Of a DNA stretch of 64,000 nucleotides, positions 43,358 through 53,516 are shown in pieces. Location: positions 18,603,779 through 18,667,778 of the forward strand of contig OX246746.1 in NCBI GenBank assembly GCA_945910005.1. Reading direction: 5' to 3'. Every line of letters starts with the position of its first letter. Positions within the stretch are counted from its first letter, which is position 1. This stretch comes from Isoperla grammatica (lineage: Eukaryota; Arthropoda; Insecta; Plecoptera; Perlodidae). Position numbers and translations under genes: made by a program. The notes under the pieces were generated by a model that saw nothing but the letters and a program-made list of their open reading frames with translations, was not told the origin of the DNA and made no database searches.

Positions 43358-44763
43358 CTAGGAAAACGCTCCGCGTTGCCAGATGAGCGATTTTTTTCAA
43401 TGTATCAAATCAAATAAATCGTTTGCTTATCTTTTAAAAAAAAAACCTTTATAATAAACAAATGATTTTTTTACAAGATAGCGGATCAAGTTACATCCTT
43501 ATAACTTTAGTATATTATTTCTTGATATGTTGCTAATAGATGCACGAAATATTATTCAAATCCGTTAAGAAGTTTTCTTTAAAGAAATTAAAACCTTCAA
43601 GTTGATGGATTTCCGCATAGTTTCATTCGACCATGGTCTACTCAATAGATTCTAATTCATAAACTTTTAAACCTATCAGTGTATGGAAAGTTTCATAATG
43701 TAGATAAGACTATATCTAAAATGTAATATTAATTAATCATACAAGTACCCGCTTTTAAATCATAATAAAAGCTTTTTAATTTGTCGTCCAAGTTCGTTGT
43801 TAACATTTGCATGTTTGCCGTGAAGGTCATTAAATATAACACGTCATTGTAGCTATTCTATGATAGCTATCAAAATTCCAAATACATAGTGAGAAAGGTC
43901 TGACTGCGTAAGCCATTTCGGTAGCATACTATGTGCATCTAACTTCAATGGTCCGCAAATGCGAATCATATCGGTGGAACACTGTAAAAACGAAGAAAAT
44001 TACTGCCGTAAATAAACAATATTTGTTTATAACATGGCGGTTAAAGCAACAAATTTGAAACTGTTGTCGTGTGTTGGTACTATTGATGTGGACTTACAAA
44101 TAAAAAATTATTTTTATCGGTGTGTAAGTTTTAATTTAATTAAATAAATAACAAAACATGTGTTTCAGTTGTTAATTTTTTGTAGGTTGGCATCTTACGT
44201 CATTGTAGCCATTCTATGACAGCTATTGAAATTCCAAATAATATTGCATAGGTATTGTTACGTAAGCTATGTTTGGTGTATACTATGTGCATCTAACTGC
44301 AATAGTCCGCAAATGCGAATCATATCGGTTGGACACTGTAAAAATGAAGAAATTATAGTAGTAAATAAACAATATTTTTTTATAACATGGCGGATAAACT
44401 TACAATTTTGAAACTTTTGTCAAGTGTTGGTACTGTTAATGTTAATCTACATGTGAAACATTATTTAAATCCGTTAGTAAGTTTTTATTTAATTAAATAA
44501 ATAAACAAATTTTATTTTTCAGTAATTAATTTTTTGTAGGTTGGCATCTTGACGAATTTTGCTTGTTATGTTAACAGCATCGAGTTTAGTGGTCACAAAT
44601 GTTGACCGAAAATTTCAGCCAAATACGTCAAGCCGTTTGACCTGTGCGCGACGAACAAAATTTAGCGCACATACATACAGACATACACACACACACACAG
44701 ACAAAGCGCCGATCGAGTTGTATGGAAAGATTCACTCCGCTTCGCTACGCTCATCTAATTATA
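43358..44763 (-). mobile_element. array unit 11
   Basis: Full unit and sister of unit 8. Its first ATGGCGG reads ATAGCGG. Confidence 0.78.
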
Positions 44764-46188
44764 CTAGGAAAACGCTCCGCGTTGCCAGATGAGCGATTTT
44801 TTTTTGTAAATCAAACAAATCTTTTGAATATCATATTACTCTTACAAAAAAAACCTTTATAATAAACAAAATTCTTGTTTACAAGATGGCGGTTTAAGTT
44901 ACAATCTTAGAATTTGTGTACATTATTTCTCGATAATGTTGCTAATAATTGCACGAAATATTATTTAAATCCGTTGAGAAGTTTTATTTAAATAAATTAA
45001 ATCCTTCAAGTTGATTTTTCAATGGATTTCCGCATTAGTTCATTCGACCTTGGTCTACTCAATAAACTCTAATTCATAATCTATTAAACCTATCAGTGTA
45101 TGGAAAGTTCCATAATGTAGGTACAGATTATATCTAAAATGTAATATTGTTTAATTATACAATAACTGCGTTTTAAATCATAATAAAAGCTTTTTAATTG
45201 GTCGACCAAGTTCGCTGTTAACGTTTGCATTTTTCCCGTGAAAGTCATAAAACATAACACGTCATTGTAGCCATTCTATGATAGCTATCGAAAATCCAAA
45301 TACATAGTGAGAAAGGTCTAACTGCGTAAGCCATTTTGGCAGCATACTATGTGCATCTTACTTTAACGGTCCGCAAATGCGAATCATATTGGTGGAACAC
45401 TGTAAAAACGAAGAAAATAACTGCCGTAAATAAACAATATTTGTTTATAACATGGCGGTTAAAGCAACAATTTTGAAACTGTTGTCGAGTGTTGGTACTA
45501 TTGATGTGGACTTACATATAAAACATTATTGATATCGGTGTGTAAGTTTTAATTTAATTAAATAAATAACAAACCATGTGTTTCAGTTGTTATTTTTTTG
45601 TAGGTTGGCATCTTACGTCATTGCAGCCATTCTATGACAGCTATCGAAATTCCAAATATTATTGCATAGGTATTGTTACGTACGCTATTTTTGGTGTATA
45701 CTATGTGCATCTAATTGCAAAAGTCCGCAAATGCGAATCATATCGGCGGAACACTGTAAAAATTAAGAAATTATTGTTGTAAATAAACAATATTTTTTTA
45801 TAACATGGCGGATAAACGTACAATTTTAAAATTATTGTCAATTGTTGGTACTGTTGATATAAACCTACATGTGAAACATTATTTAAATCCGTTTCTAAGT
45901 GTTCATTTAATTAAATAAATTAACAAATTTTATTTTTCAGTAATTAATTTTTTGTAGGTTGGCATCTTGACGAATTTTGCTGATTATGTTAACAGCATCG
46001 AGTTTAGTGGTCACAAATGTTGACCGAAATTTTCAGCCAAATACGTCAAGCCGTTTGACCTGTGCGCGACGAACAAAATTTAGCGCACATACAGACATAC
46101 AGACATACATACATACATACATACACACAGACAAAGCGCCGATCGAGTTGTATGGAAAGATTCACTCCGCTTCGCTACGCTCATCTAA
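44764..46188 (-). mobile_element. array unit 12
   Basis: Full unit with a diverged left third (CTTGTTTACAAGATGGCGG). It ends CATCTAA without a spacer. Confidence 0.78.
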
Positions 46189-47603
46189 CTAGGAAAACGC
46201 TCCGCGTTGCCAGATGAGCGAGTTTTTTCAATGTATCAAATCAAATAAATCATTTGCATATCATATTACTCTTTAAAAAAAAAAAATACCTTTATAATAA
46301 ACATATGATTTTTTTACAAGATGGCGGATGAAGTTACAACCTTATAACTTTATCATATTATTTCTTGATATGTTGCTAATAAATGCACGAAATATTATTT
46401 AAATCCGTTAAGAAGTTTTCTTTAAAGAAATTAAAACCTTCAAGTTGATGGATTTCCGCATAATTTCATTCGACCGTGGTCTACTCAATAGGCTCTAATT
46501 CATAAACTATTAAACCTATCAGTGTATGGAAAGTTCCATAATGTAGATACAGACTATATCTAAAATGTAATATTAATTTATCATACAATAACCCGCTTTT
46601 AATTCATAATAAAAGCTTTTTAATTTGTCGACCAAGTTCGTTGTTAACATTTTTATTTTTGCCGTGAAAGTCATAAAACATAACACGTCATTGTAGCCAT
46701 ACTATGCTAGCTATCAAAATTCCAAATACACACTGAGAAAGGTCTGACTGCGTAAGCCATTTCGGCAGCATACTATGTGCATCTAACTTCAATGGTCCGC
46801 AAATGCGAATCATATCGGTGGAACACTGTAAAAATGAAGAAATTAATAGTCCTAAATAAACAATATTTTTTTATAAAATGGCGGTTGAAGCTACAATTTT
46901 GAAACTATTGTCAAGTGTTAGTACTATTGATGTGGACCTATATATAAAAAATAATTGATATCCGTGTGTAAGTTTTGATTAGATTAAATTAATAAAAAAA
47001 ATGTTTTTCATTAACTCATTTTTTGTAGGTTGGCATCTTACGTCATTGTAGCCTTTTTATGACAGCTATCGAGATTCCAAATTATAATGAGAAAGGTATA
47101 ATTGCGTACGCTATTTTTGTGGTTATTATGTGCATCTAACTACAAAGATGCGCAAATGCGAATGATTTCGGTGGAACACTGTAAAAATGAAAAAATTAGT
47201 ACCGTAAATAAACAATATTTTTTTATGAGAAGACGGGTAAACTAACAAAATTTGTAACTATTGTCAAGTGTTGAAACTATTAATATTAACCTACAAGTGA
47301 AACATAATTAAAATCCGTGAGTAAGTTTTAATTTAATTAAATAAATAAACAAATTTTATTTTTCAGAAATTAATTTTTTGTAGGTTGGCATCCTGACGAA
47401 TTTTGCTGGTTATGTTAACAGCATCGAGTTTAGTAATCACGGGTGTTGACCGAAAATGTCAGCCAAATCCGTCAAGCCGTTTGACCTGTGCGCGACGAAC
47501 AAAATTTAGCGCACATACATACAGACATACAGACACACAGACAAAGCGCCGATCGAGTTGTATGGAAAGATTCACTCCGCTTCGCTACGCTCATCTAATT
47601 ATA
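46189..47603 (-). mobile_element. array unit 13
   Basis: Full unit. The second half is the most diverged in the array (AGAAGACGGGTAAAC replaces ACATGGCGGATAAAC). Confidence 0.78.
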
Positions 47604-49034
47604 CTAGGAAAACGCTCCGCGTTGACAGATGAGCGATTTTTTTCAATGTATCAAATCAAATTAATCATTTGCATATCATATTACTCTTAAAAAAAAAAAA
47701 TACCTTTATAATAAACATATGATTTTTTTACAAGATGGTGGATCAAGTTACATCCTTATAACTTTAGTACCTATATTATTTCTTGATATGTTGCTAATAG
47801 ATGCACGAAATATTATTCAAATCCGTTAAGAAGTTTTCTTTAAAGAAATTAAAACCTTCAAGTTGATGGATTTCCGCATGATTTCATTCGACCGTGGTCT
47901 TCTCAATAGGCTCTAATTCATAAACTATTAAACCTTTCAGTGTATGGAAAGTTTCATAATGTAGATACAGACTATATCTAAAATGTAATATTAATAAATC
48001 ATACAATTACCCGCTTTTAACTCATAATAAAAGCTTTTTAATTTGTCGACCAAGTTCGTTGTTAACATTTGCATGTTTGCCGTGAAGGTCATTAAATATA
48101 ACACGTCATTGTAGCCATTCTATGAAAGCTATCAAAATTCCAAATACATAGTGAGAAACGTCTTACTGCGTAAGCCATTTCGACAGCATACTATGTGCAT
48201 CTAACTTCAATGGTCCGCAAATGCGAATCATATCGGTGGAACACTGTAAAAACGAAGAAAATTACTGACGTAAATAAACAATATTTGTTTATAACATGGT
48301 GGTTGTAGCTACAATTTTGAAACTTTTGTCGTGTGTTGGTACTATTGATGTGGACTAACAAATAAAAAATTATTTATATCGGTGTGTAAGTTTTAATTTA
48401 ATTAAATAAATAACAAAACATGTGTTTCAGTTGTTAATTTTTTGTAGGTTGGCATCTTACGTCATTGTAGCCATTCTATGACAGCTATCGAAATTCCAAA
48501 TAATATTGCGTAGGTATTGTTACGTACGCTATGTTTGGTGTATACTATGTGCATATAACTGCAATAGTCCGCAAATGCAAATCACATCGGCGGAACACTG
48601 TAAAAATGAAGAAATTATTGTTGTAAATAAACAATTTTTTTTTATAACATGGCGGATAAACGTACAATTTTGAAATTATAATCATATGTTGGTACTGTAG
48701 ATATAAACCCACATGTGAAACATTATTTAAATCCGTTTGTAAGTTTTCATTTAATTAAATAAATAAACAAATTTAATTTTTCAGTTATTAATTTTTTGTA
48801 GGTTGGCACCTTGACGAATTTTGCTGGTTATGTTAACAGCATCGAGTTTAGTTGTCACAAACGTTGCCCGAAAATTTCAGCCAAATACGTCAAGCCGTTT
48901 GACCTGTGCGCGACGAACAAAATTTAGCGCACATACAGACATACATACATACATACAGACACACAGACAAAGCGCCCATCGAGTTGTATGGAAAGATTCA
49001 CTCCGCTTCGCTACGCTCATCTAATTATATTATA
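47604..49034 (-). mobile_element. array unit 14
   Basis: Full unit, followed by two TTATA pentamers before unit 15. Its first two ATGGCGG motifs read ATGGTGG. Confidence 0.78.
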
Positions 49035-50467
49035 CTAGGAAAACGCTCCGCGTTGACAGATGAGCGATTTTTTTCAATGTATCAAATCAAATAAATCATT
49101 TGCATATCATATTACTCTTTAAAAAATAAAAAATACCTTTATAATAATCATATTATTTTTTTACAAGATGGCGGATCAAGCTACAACATTATAACTTAAG
49201 TATATTATTTCTTGATATGTTGCTAATAAATGCACGAAATATAATTTAAATCCGTTAAGAAGTTTTCTTTAAAGAAATTAAAACCTTCAAGTTGATGGAT
49301 TTCCGCATAATTTCATTCGACCGTGGTCTACTCAATAGCCTCTAATTTATAAACTATTAAACCTATCAGTGTATGGAAAGTTCCATAATGTAGATACAGA
49401 CTATATCTAAAATTTAATATTAATAAATCATACAATAAACCGCTTTTAAATCATAATAAAAGCTTTTTAATTTGTCGACCAAGTTCGTTGTTAACATTTG
49501 CATGTTTGCCGTGAAGGTCATTAAATATAACACGTCATTGTAGCCATTCTATGATAGCTATCAAAAATCCAAATACACAGTAAGAAAGGTCTGGCTGCGT
49601 AAGCCATTTCGGCAGCATACTATGTGCATCTAGCTTCAATGGTCCGCAAATGCGAATCATATCGGTGGAACACTGTAAAAACGAAGAAAATTACTTCCGT
49701 AAATAAACAATATTTGATTATAAGATGGCGGTTGAAGCAACAATTTTGAAACTGTTGTCGTGTGTTGGTACTATTGATGTGGAGTCCCATATAAAATATT
49801 ATTTATATCGGTGTGTAAGTTTTCATTTAATTAAATAAATAACAAAACATGTGTTTCAGTTGTTAACTTTTTGTAGGTTGGCATCTTACGTCATTGTAGC
49901 CTTTTTAAGACAGCTATCGACATTTTAAATAATTACGAGAAAGCTATGATTGCGTACGCAATTTTTATGTTTACTATGTGCATCTTACTGCAAAGATCCG
50001 CAAATGGGAACGATATCGGTGGAACACTGTAAAAATGAAGAAATTATTGTTGTAAATAAACAATATTTTTTTATGACATGACGGGTAAACTTACAATTTT
50101 AAAACTATTGTCAAGTGTTAAGACTAATGATGTTAACCTACAAGTGAAACAAAATTAAAATCCGTATGTAAGTTTTAATTTAATTAAATAAATAAACAAA
50201 TTTTGTTTTTCAGTAATTATTTTTTGGTAGGTTGGCATCTTGACGAATTTTGCTGGTTATGTTAACAGCATCGAGTTTAGTGGTTACGAATGTTGCCCGA
50301 AAATTTCAGCAAAATACGTCAAGCCGTTTGACCTGTGCGCGACGAACAAAATTTGGCGCACATACAGACAGACATACATACAGACACACAGACAAAGCGC
50401 CGATCGAGTTGTATGGAGAGATTCACTCCGCTTCGCTACGCTCATCTAATTATATTATATTATATTA
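49035..50467 (-). mobile_element. array unit 15
   Basis: Full unit sharing the GACGGGTAAAC variant with unit 13. It is followed by about four TTATA pentamers. Confidence 0.78.
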
Positions 50468-51890
50468 TACTAGGAAAACGCTCCGCGTTGCCAGATGAGC
50501 GACTAATTCAATGTATCAAATCAAATACATCATTTCATTTGCATATCATATTACTCTTTTAAAAATAAATACCTTTATAATACTGATATAATTTTTTTAC
50601 AAGATGGCGGATCAAGATACGACCTTATCACTTAAGTGTATTTTTTCTCGATATGTTGCTAATAAATGCACGAAATATTATTTAAGTTATCTTTAAAGAA
50701 ATTAAAACCTTCAAGTAGATATATTTCCGCATAATTTCATTCGACCGTGGTCTACTCAATAGGCTCTAATTCATAAACTATTAAACCAATCAGTGTATAA
50801 AAAGTTCCAGAATATAGATACAGACTATATCTAAAATTAAATATTGTTTAATCATACAATAACTCGCTTTTAAATCATAATAAAAGCTTTTTAATTTGTC
50901 GACCAAGTTCGTTGTTAACATTTGCATTTTTGCCGTGAAAGTCATAAAACATAACACGTCATTGTAGCCATTCTATGATAGCTATCAAAATTTAAAATAC
51001 ATAATGAGAAAGGTCTGACTCCCTACGCCATTCCTGCTGCATACTATGTGCATCTAACTTCAATGGTCCGTAAATGAGAATCATATCGGTGGAACACTGT
51101 AAAAATGAAGAAAATGTCTTCCGTAAATAAACAATATTTTTTTATAACATGGCCGTTAAAGCTAAAATTATGAAACTATTGTCGAGTGTTAGTATCATTA
51201 ATGTGAACCTATAAACAAAAAATTATTTTTATCCGTGTGCAAATGCTTATTTAATTCAATAAATTAAGAAACATGTTATTCAGTGATTAATTTTTTGTAG
51301 GTTGGCATCTTACGTCATTGTACCCATTCTACGAAAGCTATCGAGATTCCAAATAAAAATGAACATGCATAATTACGTACGATATGTTTGGTGTAATATA
51401 TGTACATCTAACTGCAATAGTCCCCAAATGCAAATCATATCGGTGGAACACTGTAAAAATGAAGAAATTATTGTAGTAAATGAACAATATTTTTTTATAA
51501 CATGGCGGATAAACTAACAATTTTAAAACTTTTGTCAACTGTTGGTACCGTTGATGTAAATCTACAAGTGAAACATTATTTAAATCCGTATGTAAGTTTT
51601 TATTTAATTAAATAAATAAACACATTTTATTTTTCAGTAATTAATTTTTTGTTGGTTGGCATCTTGACGAATTTTGCTGGTTATGTTAACAGCATCGAGT
51701 TTAGTGGTCACAAACGTTGCCCGAAAATTTCAGCCAAATACGTCTAGCCGTTTGACCTGTGCGCGACGAACAAAATTTAGCGCACATACAGACATACAGA
51801 CATACATACATACATACATACATACACACAGACAAAGCGCCGATCGAGTTGTATGGAGAGATTCACTCCGCTTCGCTACGCTCATCTAAT
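50468..51890 (-). mobile_element. array unit 16
   Basis: Full unit, last of the array. It lacks about 20 bp after CACGAAATATTATTTAA and ends CATCTAAT at the right-hand TTATA microsatellite. Confidence 0.78.
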
Positions 51891-51914
51891 TATATTATAT
51901 TATATTATATTATA
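51888..51914. repeat. TTATA microsatellite, right border of array
   Basis: About five pentamers follow the last CATCTAA directly, mirroring the microsatellite at 29259-29293. Confidence 0.83.
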
Positions 51915-51928
51915 GTTTAATCAACCAT

Positions 51929-52150
51929 ATGGTGACCATTGCTCAGCATTTTAGTGCAATAAATGCAGCCGTGACTTTACGACGAATTGGCGATAACAAT
52001 CTTGTCCATTTGCCAGATTCTATTGACCCTCTTGTTATTGGTCAAGAATTGAGCACCGACCTCTTTAGAGCTAAACTGCTACAAGAGGAAACAAGACGAC
52101 AATGTCTATTATACTATGTACCACTCCTCTACATTAGAATTAGAGGTTAG
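51929..52150 (+). pseudogene. C-terminal ORF fragment with AATAAA and ATT tail
   Basis: A 73-codon open end (VTLRRIGDNNLVHLPDSIDP, then EETRRQCLLYYVPLLY) with balanced composition unlike the surrounding repeats. The stop is at 52148-52150, a short 3' part follows with AATAAA at about 52213, and then a long ATT tract. It begins right after the TTATA microsatellite, so the 5' part is missing. This is the layout of the 3' end of a retrotransposed gene or LINE. I do not recognise the family. Confidence 0.45.
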
Positions 52151-52215
52151 ATGGAAGAACGATGTTCGAATCTCGCCTATTTGTAAATGAGTTGTAACTG
52201 CTTTTTTTTTACAAA

Positions 52216-52465
<250 letters not shown>

Positions 52466-52525
52466 TATTTTCTATGTAATTTTATTATTTGGAAATACTT
52501 ATAACTTGTAACTATAACTAAAATT

Positions 52526-52580
52526 CAGGGGCGGTTCCAGGGGAGGGGCGGTGGGGGCTGTCGCCCTCCCCCCTTGATTC
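52526..52580. mobile_element. hAT-like terminus, single end
   Basis: CAGGGGCGGTTCCAGG followed by a G-rich then C-rich stretch resembles the MITE ends at 27576. No inverted partner was found, so this is an end-only remnant. Confidence 0.35.
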
Positions 52581-52904
52581 TTGAAAATATTTATTGCAGG
52601 TAGATTGTGTGAGTATTGTAAAAAACATGATAAAGTTTCAAAATGATTATTATATGCCATTGTAAACGATTAAAAGAGTAATCAAAACAAAAGAGTATAT
52701 ATATGTTGCTTTCAAATAATAATAGCAAACCAAAGCTAGACAACTGTTGAATTTGCACCAAACGCCATCTGAATCACTGTAACAATGAACACCAATAACA
52801 TGCGCATTACGTGAATACACCCTATTTTCTAATAGTGTCTGTGTTTCAAACAATAAATCGAATATTCTATTCCATAATATGCATAATCTTAATAATGACG
52901 ACGA

Positions 52905-53205
52905 AATCTCAAATTTCTGCGTTTATTGATGTCGGTAAAAGCTCTGATTACCGCGTTTATTGATGACAGTAAGATCTCTTATTACAGCGTTTTTGATGAC
53001 GGTATAAGGTCTGATTACCGCGTTTATTGATGACAGTAAGATCTCTTATTACAGCGTTTTTGATGACGGTATAAGGTCTGATTACCGCGTTTATTGATGA
53101 CAGTAAGATCTCTTATTACAGCGTTTTTGATGACGGTATAAGAGCTCTGATTACCGCGTTAATTGCTGACGGTAAAAGTTGCGATTACTGCGTTCATTGA
53201 TGAGA
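52905..53205. repeat. 67-bp tandem repeat with ~33-bp half units
   Basis: GATTACCGCG occurs at 52946, 53013, 53080 and 53149. Each period holds two related halves (ATTACCGCGTTTATTGATGA and ATTACAGCGTTTTTGATGA). It ends about 220 bp before the receptor start codon. Confidence 0.8.
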
Positions 53206-53405
53206 TCGACAACTTGCAAGTGCAAAATAATCTGCTTGTTTGTTTTTAGTCCATGTTGAAGATATTATCAACGGATTGTGTTCCGTGTTTGTTATCGTCT
53301 TCTGCGGCCGCCTCCGCACTTCCTCCTCTATTGTCATTTGTCACTCTGCCCCTCACTGGAGATAGACTAATTCGTTAATACGCTCACTCATTATCAGGGG
53401 TACTC

Positions 53406-53423
53406 ATGGCTCTCTTCAGTTAG
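53406..53423 (+). promoter_or_regulatory. short upstream ORF before receptor start
   Basis: ATG GCT CTC TTC AGT TAG ends two bases before the receptor ATG at 53426. If transcription starts upstream, ribosomes would meet this five-codon frame first. Confidence 0.3.
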
Positions 53424-53425
53424 CA

Positions 53426-53516
53426 ATGGCTGGTCAGACAATCATGATGCTCTGGCTGATGGTTCAAATGTTGCTGGTGGTGACAAGCGCTACTGCTGAC
53501 TCGGCAGCAAACAAAG
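53426..53516 (+). CDS. nAChR exon 1 (signal peptide)
   Basis: The ATG has G at -3 and G at +4. A hydrophobic core (MMLWLMVQMLLVV) is followed by TSATA, a plausible signal-peptidase site. The donor is GTGGGT after 53516. The single leftover base G joins AC at 58102 to make Asp, matching the exon 2 frame. Confidence 0.72.

Larger units (their letters stand above)
29294..51890 (-). mobile_element. head-to-tail array of 16 Helitron-like (HINE-type) elements
   Basis: Sixteen units of about 1.39-1.45 kb (one truncated) lie in the same orientation. On the minus strand each starts AGATGAGCGTAGCGAAGCGG, has a GTAT/GTCT microsatellite, then GTGCGC...GCGCAC and GTCAA-ACGGC-TTGAC hairpins, then AT-rich ~355-bp internal repeats. 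It ends CGCTCATCT-GGC, then the stem-loop AACGC-GGA-GCGTT, then TTCCTAG. A 5' sub-terminal repeat inverted near the 3' end, followed by a short stem-loop and CTRR, with an internal tetranucleotide microsatellite, is the established plan of non-autonomous Helentron/HINE elements. No Rep/helicase is present. Units are separated by 0-4 TTATA pentamers. The class call is inference from structure; a plain satellite origin cannot be excluded. Confidence 0.72.

Noticed and set aside
30510..51889. A recurring plus-strand ORF starting MLVMLTASSLVVTNV in nearly every array unit
   Set aside because: It starts mostly at a TTG, lies antisense over the conserved terminal region, and changes frame and end with microsatellite length. 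Differences between copies show no codon pattern. It is a by-product of repeat conservation, not a gene family.
29294..51890. The array as a CRISPR, ribosomal RNA or histone-type gene cluster
   Set aside because: Units are 1.4 kb, AT-rich, without conserved coding frames or rRNA-like sequence. Direct repeats are far too long for CRISPR and the DNA is eukaryotic.
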